Positions 1 through 7,432 of a stretch of 9,072 bases of DNA are shown in pieces (position 1 is the first letter of the stretch; every line of letters starts with the position of its first letter). The notes under the pieces were generated by a model. That model was not told the DNA's origin and did not search any database. It saw only the letters and a list, made by a program, of their open reading frames with translations. The stretch is from Gammaproteobacteria bacterium (GTDB taxonomy: Bacteria > Pseudomonadota > Gammaproteobacteria > GCA-001735895). Location: contig JANTFY010000078.1 in assembly GCA_024763185.1 (NCBI GenBank), positions 1 through 9,072 on the forward strand. Reading direction: 5' to 3'. Made by a program: the position numbers and the translations under genes.

Positions 1-460
1 GGCGCAGCTTGTATTCACTGGCTGCCTGGAAAATAGCATCGACCGACTGCGGGTGAATCGTCGCATACACCAGCGCCGTGGTGGTTCCATTTTGCAATAA
101 TTGGCGAATAAAGAACTGTGCGGTATCCAACGCATAGTCGGCATCGTTGAATCGCTTCTCGACCGGAAAGGTAAAGCGTTCCAGCCAATCCAGTAACTGC
201 GCACCATGGCTGGCGATGATATCGGTTTGCGGATAGTGCACATGAGCGTCGATAAAACCCGGCATGATCAGGTTACCGCTGTAATCGGTTACTTCCACAG
301 CCTTATCGATTCTGTTACTTAACACTGAATGATCACCGCAATCGATAACCTTGCCATCATCAACCAGTAACAGGCCATCCTCGAAATAACGCCAGGCCTG
401 CTCCCTATCGATATAGGGGTCAGAGATGAAATCAAGTATCGACGCACGAAAGGCCTGCAT
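1..460 (-). CDS. guaD: Guanine deaminase, N-terminal part (C-terminus outside window)
   Basis: Guanine deaminase hydrolyses guanine to xanthine and ammonia in the cytoplasm, feeding xanthine dehydrogenase. The reading frame starts at the ATG at 458-460 and stays open for 153 codons to the window edge, about one third of the usual 430-440 residues. Visible marks are the amidohydrolase entry strand with the metal-binding HVHYPQ motif (His73 and His75) after a PGFID segment (67-71), then a QLLDWLERFTFP stretch (88-99) and a NGTTTALV segment (residues 124-131), all as I recall them from E. coli GuaD. The catalytic Glu/His/Asp part of the barrel is beyond the edge. The gene starts 18 nt after the puuD stop and has only a weak G-rich sequence (GGCGGG) in place of a proper ribosome binding site, so it probably depends on upstream translation. 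Family assignment is confident; activity cannot be judged from a fragment. Confidence 0.93.
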   Translation of the reverse strand, partial: MQAFRASILDFISDPYIDREQAWRYFEDGLLLVDDGKVIDCGDHSVLSNRIDKAVEVTDYSGNLIMPGFIDAHVHYPQTDIIASHGAQLLDWLERFTFPVEKRFNDADYALDTAQFFIRQLLQNGTTTALVYATIHPQSVDAIFQAASEYKLR

Positions 461-478
461 CGCTAATTCAACCCGCCA

Positions 479-1672
479 CTATTCATCAATATTGGCACCC
501 TGAGCTACCCAGTCAACTACCAGCTGCCGTTCCTCATCGGTCATGCCGGTCAGGTTGCCAATTGGCATATAACGGGTCTGAGTGGTTTGCCCGACCAGAA
601 CCGCATGCTGTTTGATCTGTTCAGGCGTTTCCAGCAGCACACCCTTGGGCGGCTGGGCAAACCCGGGCTGGATCGGATGCTGTGCATGACAGGTAACACA
701 GCGTTCAATAAAAATCGGCTGTACCTGCTGAAAACTGATCGAAACCGCACCTTGTGCTGCTGGTTTCGGCATCAGCCACACCAGGCTGATCAATAACAAC
801 ACAACCGCCGCCGACGGTAACCACAATTTGTGCCGATTAATATGTCGCAGCACGAAATACTGACGGATTAACACCCCGGCCATCATGATCAGGGCCAGTA
901 CCAGCCAGCCATGGGCATGAGCGTAGGTCATCGGGTAGTGGTTGCTGATCATGATGAACAATACCGGCAGGGTGAAATAGGTATTGTGCACCGAGCGTTG
1001 TTTGCCGATGATGCCGTAGCGTGGATCCGGCTCTTCACCCGCGTGAATCTGCGCGACCATTTTTTTCTGGCCCGGGATGATATGGAAAAACACGTTGGCC
1101 GCCATCATCGTGCCCATGACCGCTCCCACATGGATATAAGCGGCGCGGGCACTGAACAGCTGGAACAGCAACCAGTCACAGAGCAGGATATAAACGAACA
1201 CGATAGCGGCCAGCAGATTCTCCCGCGATCCGAGCAACCGGCACAATCCGTCATAGATAAACCAGCTGACCACCAGGGTGCCAATACTCAGCAATACCGC
1301 CTGCGGCACCGTCCAGGCGCGAACCTGGGGATCGATCAGGTAGGTGCTGGCGCCAAACCAGTAGATGATTGCCATCAGCCCCATACCTGACAACCAGGTG
1401 GTATAAGCTTCCCATTTTGACCAGTGCAAATGCTCAGACAGCGGTTCACCCCTCGGACCTGCCAGGTATTTCTGACTATGGTAGACACCCCCGCCATGCA
1501 CCGCCCAAGACTCACCGGACACACCGCGCTCGCTATCGCCGGCTTTGGCTGGCTTGCGCAGCGACATGTCGAGCATAACGAAATAGAATGAAGCACCGAT
1601 CCAGGCGACACCGCTGATCAAATGCAGCCAGCGCATGAGGAGATTGGCCCAGTCTAACAGGTAAGCTTCCAT
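479..1672 (-). CDS. puuD: Membrane urate oxidase with C-terminal cytochrome c domain (PuuD)
   Basis: PuuD-type urate oxidase is an integral inner-membrane protein that oxidises urate to 5-hydroxyisourate and passes electrons to cytochrome c instead of making hydrogen peroxide, unlike soluble uricase. The 397-residue protein has about eight hydrophobic segments (roughly 10-36, 91-112, 122-142, 150-172, 178-198, 232-243, 253-275 and 284-302), the N-terminal urate-oxidase region (Urate_ox_N) with conserved histidines such as H17, H60, H181, H197 and H229, and after the last segment a small cytochrome c domain. That domain has the heme-attachment motif CVTCH at 325-329 and a likely axial methionine M369 in MPIGN. 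Topology puts the heme in the periplasm. The length is normal for the full fused form. The ATG start lies 18 nt after the adenine deaminase stop; no Shine-Dalgarno sequence is visible before it. The next step, HIU hydrolysis, is not encoded in this window. Confidence 0.95.
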   Translation of the reverse strand: MEAYLLDWANLLMRWLHLISGVAWIGASFYFVMLDMSLRKPAKAGDSERGVSGESWAVHGGGVYHSQKYLAGPRGEPLSEHLHWSKWEAYTTWLSGMGLMAIIYWFGASTYLIDPQVRAWTVPQAVLLSIGTLVVSWFIYDGLCRLLGSRENLLAAIVFVYILLCDWLLFQLFSARAAYIHVGAVMGTMMAANVFFHIIPGQKKMVAQIHAGEEPDPRYGIIGKQRSVHNTYFTLPVLFIMISNHYPMTYAHAHGWLVLALIMMAGVLIRQYFVLRHINRHKLWLPSAAVVLLLISLVWLMPKPAAQGAVSISFQQVQPIFIERCVTCHAQHPIQPGFAQPPKGVLLETPEQIKQHAVLVGQTTQTRYMPIGNLTGMTDEERQLVVDWVAQGANIDE

Positions 1673-1690
1673 AAATTAGTAATCACTGCG

Positions 1691-2710
1691 TCAGTTGATC
1701 TGTTGATCAGCGAGATAGTTGTCAACTTCCGCTATCAGCTTATTTTTCTGGGCTTCATCAAGAAAAGCCGCACGAAAACTGTTCCTGGCCAATTCCGCCA
1801 GGATGGTTGGATCATTATCTACAAGGCTGCTGATAGCAGAGAAATTTTCATTTAAATAGCCACCGAAATAAGCCGGGTCATCCGAGTTCAACGTTACCAT
1901 CAGGCCGGATTCGAGCATCTGCGGCAGCGGATGATTCTCCATGTCATCAACAACGCACAGGCGAGTGTTGGACAAAGGGCAAACGGTTAACGGTATTTGC
2001 GCTTCAGCCAGGCGCCTGACCAGGGCAGGATCCTGCAACGAACTGTTGCCATGATCGATGCGTTCGACATACAGCAGATCCAGCGCCTGATAAATATATT
2101 CGGGTGGTCCCTCCTCCCCGGCATGCGCGACGATGTGAAAGCCGGCCTCACGGGCTTTGGCAAAAACACGTTCGAAACGCGACGGTGGGTTGCCCCGCTC
2201 CGATGAGTCAAGACCGACACCGATGATTTTGTCCCGATACGGCATCGCAAGTTCCAGGGTGGTTAAAGCATCTTCTTCCGGTAAATGACGTAAGAAACAC
2301 ATGATCAAACCGAAGCTTATGCCATGGATTTCTTGCCCTTTCTCAAGCGCGGAGTAAATACCATTCAACGCGGTTTCAAATGCAACACCTCGTTCCAGAT
2401 GCCCCTGCGGATCGAAAAAGATCTCAACATGTCGCACCGATTGCTTTGCCACCTTTTCCAGGTAGGCCCAGGTCAGGTCATAATAATCCTGTTCGCTGCG
2501 CAGTACGTTCATACCCTGGTAATAGATATCGAGAAAATCCTGTAACTCGTTGAAATCATACGCAGCACGCAGGCTTTCGACATCGGCATAGGGCAGCTCA
2601 ATACCATTGCGCTCGGCCAATTGAAACATCAATTCTGGTTCAAAAGTGCCCTCGATGTGCAGGTGCAGTTCCGCCTTGGGCAGATGTTCGATAAATTGTT
2701 GGATATTCAT
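1691..2710 (-). CDS. Adenine deaminase of the ADA-like family (likely annotated as adenosine deaminase)
   Basis: This is a zinc-dependent deaminase of the adenosine/adenine deaminase family, 339 residues. The catalytic set is complete: HLH (H16, H18) for metal, HAGEE with metal-binding H196 and catalytic E199, DHG with H220, and SDDPA with D277 and D278. The motif after the first metal site is HLHIEGT, with Glu20 where true adenosine deaminases have an Asp that contacts the ribose. Other stretches (LRSEQDYYDLTWAYL, HAGEEGPPEYI, PLTVCPLSNT, SDDPAYFGGY) match, from memory, the Pseudomonas PA0148 type shown to act on adenine. I therefore call it adenine deaminase: adenine to hypoxanthine plus ammonia, in the cytoplasm. 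The product feeds the xanthine dehydrogenase encoded upstream. The gene follows the binding protein after a 73-nt gap containing a hairpin and lacks a clear ribosome binding site. Adenosine as substrate is the alternative, judged less likely. Confidence 0.9.
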   Translation of the reverse strand: MNIQQFIEHLPKAELHLHIEGTFEPELMFQLAERNGIELPYADVESLRAAYDFNELQDFLDIYYQGMNVLRSEQDYYDLTWAYLEKVAKQSVRHVEIFFDPQGHLERGVAFETALNGIYSALEKGQEIHGISFGLIMCFLRHLPEEDALTTLELAMPYRDKIIGVGLDSSERGNPPSRFERVFAKAREAGFHIVAHAGEEGPPEYIYQALDLLYVERIDHGNSSLQDPALVRRLAEAQIPLTVCPLSNTRLCVVDDMENHPLPQMLESGLMVTLNSDDPAYFGGYLNENFSAISSLVDNDPTILAELARNSFRAAFLDEAQKNKLIAEVDNYLADQQIN

Positions 2711-2731
2711 TGCGTTAATCTTGTTTTAGCT

Positions 2732-2777
2732 AACCCAGTAACCGCCACCGTATGCTAACAGCGACGGTTACCCGGTC
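2732..2777 (-). promoter_or_regulatory. Strong intergenic RNA hairpin between binding-protein gene and adenine deaminase gene
   Basis: Read on the minus strand, the arm at 2761-2771 (GTAACCGTCGC) pairs with the arm at 2738-2748 (GTGGCGGTTAC) as 11 continuous base pairs including two G-U. The loop side adds three more pairs (U-G, G-C, U-A) to close a six-base loop. On the outer side a G-U pair, one G-G mismatch and four further pairs extend the stem to 2732/2777. The hairpin begins 6 nt after the binding-protein stop codon. It is followed by an A-rich, not U-rich, stretch, so it lacks the tail of an intrinsic terminator. It may protect the 3' end of the abundant binding-protein message, or mark a processing or pausing site; the role is inferred. 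Confidence 0.7.
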
Positions 2778-2783
2778 TGTTGA

Positions 2784-3845
2784 TTATTTCGGAATACTGC
2801 CTTCGACACCCTCTACGTACCAGTCAAGACCGACCAGCACTTCATCCGACAAGATCTCACCTTCTTTAACCACCAACTCACCTTTCTGGTTTTTGATGGG
2901 TCCCTGGAACGGATGGAAACTACCGTCAACTATGGATTTTTCGATACTGTCTGCCAGTTTGCGCACATCTTCCGGCACCGCATCACCGTAAGGCGCCATC
3001 TTGACCATGCCCGTATCCAGTCCACCCCAGGTATCCTTGGACTCCCAGCTACCATCCATTACCGCTTTCACGCGTTCGATGTAATATGGAGACCAGTCAT
3101 CGATGATCGACGTCAACTGGGCCTTGGGTGCAAAAGCCTTCATGTCGGAAGCCTGGCCAAACGCGTAAACACCGCGTTTTTCCGCGACCTGCAACGGCGC
3201 CGGTGAATCGGTATGTTGGGTAATGATATCCGCACCCTGATCAATCAGTGCCTTGGCCGCATCACTTTCTTTGCCCGGATCGAACCAGGAGTTGACCCAG
3301 ACCACCTTGACGATCGCATCCGGATTTTCCTTGCGCAATGCAAGCGTGAATGCATCGATACCACGAATCACTTCTGGAATCGGGAACGAGGCGATATAGC
3401 CCACGACATTGCTCTTGGTCATGCGGCCGGCGATAGCTCCGATGATTGCCCTGCCCTCGTAAAACCGGGATGAATAGGTGCTGACATTCTTGGCCCGCTT
3501 GTAACCGGTAGCATGCTCGAACTTGACCTTCTTGAAACGCTTGGCAACCTTATTGGTTGGATTCATGTAACCAAACGAAGTGGTGAAGATCAGGTCATGC
3601 CCGGAGCTTGCCAGCTGACGGATAACCCGTTCGGCATCCGCGCCTTCCGCCACACTCTCAACGTAAGAGGTCTCGACACCCAGTTCCTTTTCCACCGCCA
3701 GGCGCCCCTGGTCATGCTGGTAACTCCAGCCGTGATCTCCGATCGGACCGACATAGACAAAGCCCACCTTGAGTTCAGCCGCCGCGCCACCGTTGACCGC
3801 CAGGGCCATGGCAGCCAGCATGGTTAAGGTTTTTTTAATTAACAT
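2784..3845 (-). CDS. Periplasmic BMP-family substrate-binding protein of a purine ABC importer
   Basis: This is the periplasmic binding protein of the BMP (basic membrane protein, PnrA-like) family, 353 residues. Residues 1-23 form a Sec signal peptide (KK, hydrophobic core, AAA before Glu24). There is no lipobox cysteine, so the mature protein should be soluble in a Gram-negative periplasm. Family landmarks are the VGPIGDHGWSYQHDQG start of the mature domain (32-47), TTSFGY (88-93), KFEHATGYKR (108-117), FPIPEVIRGIDAF (154-166) and the C-terminal GLDWYVEGV. An upstream in-frame extension is open to 3941, but the ATG at 3843-3845 is preferred because AGGAGAA precedes it and the signal peptide begins there. 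Known BMP proteins bind purine nucleosides; between base deaminases and xanthine dehydrogenase, this one may bind purine bases instead. It lies 52 nt after permease 2 and before the hairpin. Confidence 0.93.
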   Translation of the reverse strand: MLIKKTLTMLAAMALAVNGGAAAELKVGFVYVGPIGDHGWSYQHDQGRLAVEKELGVETSYVESVAEGADAERVIRQLASSGHDLIFTTSFGYMNPTNKVAKRFKKVKFEHATGYKRAKNVSTYSSRFYEGRAIIGAIAGRMTKSNVVGYIASFPIPEVIRGIDAFTLALRKENPDAIVKVVWVNSWFDPGKESDAAKALIDQGADIITQHTDSPAPLQVAEKRGVYAFGQASDMKAFAPKAQLTSIIDDWSPYYIERVKAVMDGSWESKDTWGGLDTGMVKMAPYGDAVPEDVRKLADSIEKSIVDGSFHPFQGPIKNQKGELVVKEGEILSDEVLVGLDWYVEGVEGSIPK

Positions 3846-3850
3846 TAAAG

Positions 3851-3857
3851 TTCTCCT
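3851..3857 (-). promoter_or_regulatory. Ribosome binding site of the binding-protein gene
   Basis: AGGAGAA on the minus strand lies 5 nt before the ATG at 3843-3845. It decides the start of the binding protein against the longer open frame reaching 3941, whose extra N-terminal residues overlap permease 2 and would bury the signal peptide. Confidence 0.85.
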
Positions 3858-3897
3858 GTGTTTACAAAAAATTAATAACGAAATGCACCGACAGTTA

Positions 3898-4818
3898 TCA
3901 TGAACTGGCATGAAAGGCCTTGCCCAGGCTCGCCGGTGCATTCAATTTGATCTTGCCCAAATCGCGGGATATCAATACCAGGACCAGCACCGTGGCCAGG
4001 TAAGGTAACATCGACATCACCTGTGCCGGCACACCTATACCCAGGGCCTGGGCATGCAATTGCAGGATAGTGATACCGCCGAACAGGTAAGCACCGAGCA
4101 ACACGCGACCGGTGCGCCAAGTCGCGAAAACCACCAGAGCAAGCGCGATCCAACCTCTACCCGCGGTCATCTGTTCCACCCAAAGCGGCGAATAAGCCAG
4201 GGACAGGTAAGCACCACCGAGGCCTGCCATCGCCCCACCAAACAGCGTCGCCAACAGGCGCACGCGGATCACTGAATAACCCATCGCATGCGCGGCATCG
4301 TGCGAATCGCCGATTGCGCGCAGGATCAACCCACCCCGGGTCTTGTTGAGAAAATAATAAACCGCGAACACCATGACCAGGGAAAAATACACCAGCAGGT
4401 CATGGCTGAACAATAACGCTCCCAGCACCGGAATCGAACTCAGGAATGGGATCGAGACATGCGGGATGCCCTCGTAGGCGATGCCGATCATTGATTGACC
4501 GATCAGGGCACTGAGTCCGATGCCGAAGATCGTCAGTGCCAGGCCGGTGGGTACCTGGGAAGCATGAAAACGCAATACCAGTAACGCGAAAATAGCCGCC
4601 ATAACGCCGCCAGCGAGCATGCTGGCAATGACCGCGATGAATGCACTACCGCTATAATGCACGGCAACGAAACCGATAATCGCACCCATGACCATCATTC
4701 CCTCGACGCCGAGATTGAGCACCCCTGATTTCTCGGTGATCAGTTCTCCCAGCGCGGCAAACAACAAAGGGGTCGCAGCGGTAATTATGGTTAATAAGGC
4801 CGGCACTAAAATTTCCAT
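3898..4818 (-). CDS. ABC transporter permease 2, BMP/sugar-type (YufQ-like)
   Basis: This is an inner-membrane permease of the branched-chain amino acid/ribose-type family (BPD_transp_2), the second, shorter half of the translocation pore. The 306-residue protein is hydrophobic almost throughout. It carries the family mark SGVLNLGVEGM (31-41) just after the first membrane segment, a charged cytoplasmic loop NKTRGGLILRAIGDSHDAAHAMG (about 158-180) that should contact the ATPase, and TAGRGWIALALVVFA (218-232). These features and the length fit the smaller permease of purine-nucleoside importers such as YufQ/NupQ-type proteins. The stop of permease 1 and this ATG overlap as TGATG, and AGAGGAG lies 4 nt upstream of the start, so translation should be coupled and efficient. 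It should form a heterodimer with permease 1, powered by the ATPase. The family call is firm; substrate is inferred from neighbours. Confidence 0.94.
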   Translation of the reverse strand: MEILVPALLTIITAATPLLFAALGELITEKSGVLNLGVEGMMVMGAIIGFVAVHYSGSAFIAVIASMLAGGVMAAIFALLVLRFHASQVPTGLALTIFGIGLSALIGQSMIGIAYEGIPHVSIPFLSSIPVLGALLFSHDLLVYFSLVMVFAVYYFLNKTRGGLILRAIGDSHDAAHAMGYSVIRVRLLATLFGGAMAGLGGAYLSLAYSPLWVEQMTAGRGWIALALVVFATWRTGRVLLGAYLFGGITILQLHAQALGIGVPAQVMSMLPYLATVLVLVLISRDLGKIKLNAPASLGKAFHASS

Positions 4819-5900
4819 CAGGCTCCTCTCGCCGCCAACGCCGGCTGTTTGAATTGTAAACGGTAATGGATCAATACATCACAGGCCAGCAGGAAGAATA
4901 ACAACAGGCCCTGGAATACGCCGGTCACCGCAACCGGCAGGTTAAGTTGAATCTGCGCGGTTTCACCACCGAGATAGGTCAGTGCCAACAGCAATCCGGC
5001 AAATAAAGCGCCGACAGGGTGCAGGCGGCCGACATAGGCCACGATGATCGCGGTAAAGCCATAACCGGGGGAGATGCTCGGCAGCAGCTGGCCGATTGGC
5101 CCGGACACCTCGATCATACCGGCAAGCCCAGCGACGCCACCGCCGATCAGCAAAGTGACCCAGATGATGCGCGCGGTACTGAAACCGGCATGTTCGCCCG
5201 CGGCCGGCGCGGCCCCGGACACCTTGATCTGGTAACCGAGCAGGGTACGCGAAATCAGGATCCAGCCCAGGCCGACGATGACCAGGGCCAGCAGAAAACC
5301 GATGTGCAGTCGATAATCCTCGTGCAGTAAAGGCAACATCGCCGAATCACTGAAAATACGTGATTCGGGGAAATTAAAACCCTCGGGATCCTTGAGCGGG
5401 CCATGCACCATCAGGTTGAGCCACAGGCCAGCCACATAACTCAGCATCAGGCTGGTCAGGATCTCGTTGGCGTTGAACTTGACCCGCAGGAAGGCAACAA
5501 TCGCGGCCCAGGCCATGCCGCCGAAGACCCCGGCGAGCATCATCAAAGGAATGATATGAAAGCCTTCCTGCTCGTAGAAATACAACGCCACCGCACCGCC
5601 ACACAGGCCGCCAACGATCAGTTGCCCTTCCGCGCCGATGTTCCACACGCCCGCCTTGAAACCCAGAGATAATGCCACCCCGATCAGTATTAATGGCGTT
5701 GCCTTGACCGCCAGCTCGGATAAACCGTAAGCACTTGAAATCGGTTCGATAAAAAACGCATGCAGCGCAGTCCAGGGTGACACATCCATGATGAGGAACA
5801 GCACAATGCCCGCCAGCAACGACAGGAATAACGCCAGCACCGGGGACAGGTAGACCATAAAGCGTGAAGGCGTGGGACGTTTGGCCAGTTTAGGCAGCAT
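4818..5900 (-). CDS. ABC transporter permease 1, BMP/sugar-type (YufP-like)
   Basis: This is the longer inner-membrane permease of the same importer (BPD_transp_2 family), 360 residues with a short basic N-terminus (KLAKRPTPSR) and a first membrane segment at about 16-38. Family landmarks are FKAGVWNIGAEGQ (81-93), FNANEILTSLMLSY (142-155), a cytoplasmic loop GYQIKVSGAAPAAGEHAGFS (222-241) likely to touch the ATPase, and SPGYGFTAIIVAYVGR (277-292). The ATG at 5898-5900 is chosen because AAGGAG lies 9 nt upstream; an in-frame GTG at 5927 would add nine polar residues and has no good ribosome binding site. The start overlaps the ATPase stop by 11 nt, and its own stop overlaps the next permease start, so ATPase and permeases are translationally linked. 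Assignment to the importer is firm; the transported purine is inferred. Confidence 0.94.
   Translation of the reverse strand: MLPKLAKRPTPSRFMVYLSPVLALFLSLLAGIVLFLIMDVSPWTALHAFFIEPISSAYGLSELAVKATPLILIGVALSLGFKAGVWNIGAEGQLIVGGLCGGAVALYFYEQEGFHIIPLMMLAGVFGGMAWAAIVAFLRVKFNANEILTSLMLSYVAGLWLNLMVHGPLKDPEGFNFPESRIFSDSAMLPLLHEDYRLHIGFLLALVIVGLGWILISRTLLGYQIKVSGAAPAAGEHAGFSTARIIWVTLLIGGGVAGLAGMIEVSGPIGQLLPSISPGYGFTAIIVAYVGRLHPVGALFAGLLLALTYLGGETAQIQLNLPVAVTGVFQGLLLFFLLACDVLIHYRLQFKQPALAARGA
4823..4829 (-). promoter_or_regulatory. Ribosome binding site and TGATG coupling point of permease 2
   Basis: AGAGGAG lies 4 nt before the permease 2 ATG, inside the end of permease 1. The stop and start share one base (TGATG at 4816-4820), a usual arrangement for reinitiation by the same ribosome. 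Confidence 0.75.
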
Positions 5901-7425
5901 CTTGCGAGTCTCCTTCCAGGGATACACCGGCCATCAGTAAGCCGACTTTTTCGATGGTCATCTGCGAGGTGGGATAAAACCGTGACAGGCGTCCACCGCA
6001 AATTGCACCGATGCGATCGGTGATCTCCATCAATTCATCCAGATCCTGAGAGATCACCAGTACCGCGGCTCCGTTGGCCGCCAGCTCACGCAGAGCCTGG
6101 CGGATGGTTTGCGCAGCCCCGGCATCCACGCCCCAGGTGGGTTGGGATACAATCAGGATATCTGGGCTCTGATGCAATTCGCGCCCAATGATAAATTTCT
6201 GCAGATTACCACCAGAAAGACTTCCTGCCGGCACGTGGGAGCCCGGGGTTTTCACCGAGTATTCTTCGATGACCTTGTCGGCAAACTGCCGGGTCTTGGG
6301 ATAATTGATCAGCCCCCTGGCCAGCAGACCCATGCGATGAAACGCGGTCATGAAGGCATTGTCCACCAGGTCCATATCCGGCACCGCACCGTGACCGAGA
6401 CGTTTTTCCGGCACACTGGCCATCCCGGCTTTGCGCCGTGCATTCGGATCCAGCAGGCCAACATGCTTGCCGTCGATCATGATACAGGCGTGGCTCTGGC
6501 ACTTTTCCTCGCCATTGAGTGCGCGCAGTAATTCATCCTGGCCATTACCGGCGACCCCAGCGATACCGACCACTTCACCGGCACGTACATCCAGATGAAT
6601 CTCGTCCAGCGAAATGCCGGTTGAATCGAATGCTGGTTGATTGAGACCCTCAACCTGCAAGCGGATTTCACCATAAGAACCATGGTCCTGTTTAACGATC
6701 GTCGCCAGGTCTTCACCCATCATTAATGCCGCCAGGCTCGAGGTACTCTCATCATCGACATTGACCTCGGCGACCTTCTTGCCCAGGCGCAGGATTGTTG
6801 CATGATGGCACAAAGCCTTGATCTCATCGAGCTTGTGGCTGATGTACAGGATCGCCATGCCTTCATCGGCCAGGCGCTCCAGGGTCACGAACAGTTTCTG
6901 AACTTCCTGCGGCGTCAGTACCGAGGTCGGTTCATCCATTACCAATAACTTCGGTTGTTGCAGCAAGCAGCGAATAATTTCGATACGTTGTCTCTCCCCC
7001 ACCGACAGGGTGTAGACATAACGATGCGGATCCAGTGGCAGACCGTAACGATCGGATATCTCGCGAATTTCCTCGGCCAGGGTTTCCATCGGAACATCCT
7101 TGTCCATGCCCAGCGAAATATTTTCCACCACCGACAATGAATCGAACAAAGAGAAATGCTGGAACACCATTGCGATACCCAGTTCACGGGCATGCGCCGG
7201 GGAATCGATAATCACCGGTTGGCCCTGAAACAGAATATCACCAGCATCCGGTTTCAAAATCCCGTAGATCATTTTCACCAGGGTCGACTTGCCTGCCCCA
7301 TTCTCACCCAACAGGGCATGCACCTCGCCAGGACGTAGGGCCAGATCGACATTCTCATTGGCGATGACCCCGGGGAAAGTCTTGGTCATACCTTTTAATT
7401 CAATCAGGTGGTCGGCTTCGTTCAT
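5890..7425 (-). CDS. ABC transporter ATP-binding protein with two nucleotide-binding domains (YufO/RbsA-like)
   Basis: This is the cytoplasmic ATPase of the purine importer, 511 residues with two ABC domains in one chain. Domain 1 is complete: Walker A GENGAGKST (40-48), Q-loop Q89, signature LSVGERQ (140-146), Walker B LLVMDEP (160-166) with catalytic E165, and H-loop H197. Domain 2 (from about 255) is degenerate: its Walker A reads GVAGNGQDE (290-298) without GKS/T, the signature LSGGNLQ (403-409) is intact, Walker B reads ILIVSQP (423-429), and the H-loop position is Gln460. Such a one-active-site arrangement is usual in this ATPase family. The ATG at 7423-7425 lies 7 nt after the xdhC stop but has no Shine-Dalgarno sequence. 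An in-frame GTG at 7438-7440, preceded by AGGA about 9 nt upstream, would add five residues and overlap xdhC by 8 nt, so the start is uncertain. Confidence 0.94.
   Translation of the reverse strand: MNEADHLIELKGMTKTFPGVIANENVDLALRPGEVHALLGENGAGKSTLVKMIYGILKPDAGDILFQGQPVIIDSPAHARELGIAMVFQHFSLFDSLSVVENISLGMDKDVPMETLAEEIREISDRYGLPLDPHRYVYTLSVGERQRIEIIRCLLQQPKLLVMDEPTSVLTPQEVQKLFVTLERLADEGMAILYISHKLDEIKALCHHATILRLGKKVAEVNVDDESTSSLAALMMGEDLATIVKQDHGSYGEIRLQVEGLNQPAFDSTGISLDEIHLDVRAGEVVGIAGVAGNGQDELLRALNGEEKCQSHACIMIDGKHVGLLDPNARRKAGMASVPEKRLGHGAVPDMDLVDNAFMTAFHRMGLLARGLINYPKTRQFADKVIEEYSVKTPGSHVPAGSLSGGNLQKFIIGRELHQSPDILIVSQPTWGVDAGAAQTIRQALRELAANGAAVLVISQDLDELMEITDRIGAICGGRLSRFYPTSQMTIEKVGLLMAGVSLEGDSQDAA
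5910..5915 (-). promoter_or_regulatory. Ribosome binding site of permease 1
   Basis: AAGGAG lies 9 nt before the ATG at 5898-5900, inside the last codons of the ATPase gene. It supports this start over the upstream in-frame GTG at 5927. Confidence 0.75.
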
Positions 7426-7432
7426 TTTGTGG

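Noticed and set aside
587..1578. Several plus-strand open frames within the puuD region (for example 911-1390)
   Set aside because: They lie opposite a clear, motif-bearing membrane protein, lack recognisable domains and ribosome binding sites, and their arginine/histidine-rich composition is that of an antisense shadow.
2732..2777. Intrinsic transcription terminator after the binding-protein gene
   Set aside because: The stem is strong, but the sequence following it on the minus strand is A-rich with no U-tract, and the functionally linked adenine deaminase gene follows in the same direction.
3846..3897. Possible internal promoter in the AT-rich gap before the binding-protein gene
   Set aside because: The gap is AT-rich and contains a T-run, but I find no convincing -35/-10 pair at good spacing and no GC-rich hairpin before the T-run, so neither a promoter nor a terminator is supported.
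3846..3941. N-terminal extension of the binding protein to 3941
   Set aside because: It would overlap permease 2, add residues before an otherwise clean Sec signal peptide, and ignore the AGGAGAA site just before the ATG at 3845.
5374..5646. Minus-strand overlapping frames inside the permease and ATPase genes (also 6206-6502, 6477-6716, 6939-7193)
   Set aside because: They are alternate-frame readings of well-supported genes with no start signals or recognisable protein features.
6120..6560. Degenerate second ATPase domain as a sign of a decayed gene
   Set aside because: Loss of Walker A lysine and Walker B acidic residues in the second domain is usual for the YufO/RbsA-like family; the frame is intact and the first domain has every catalytic residue.
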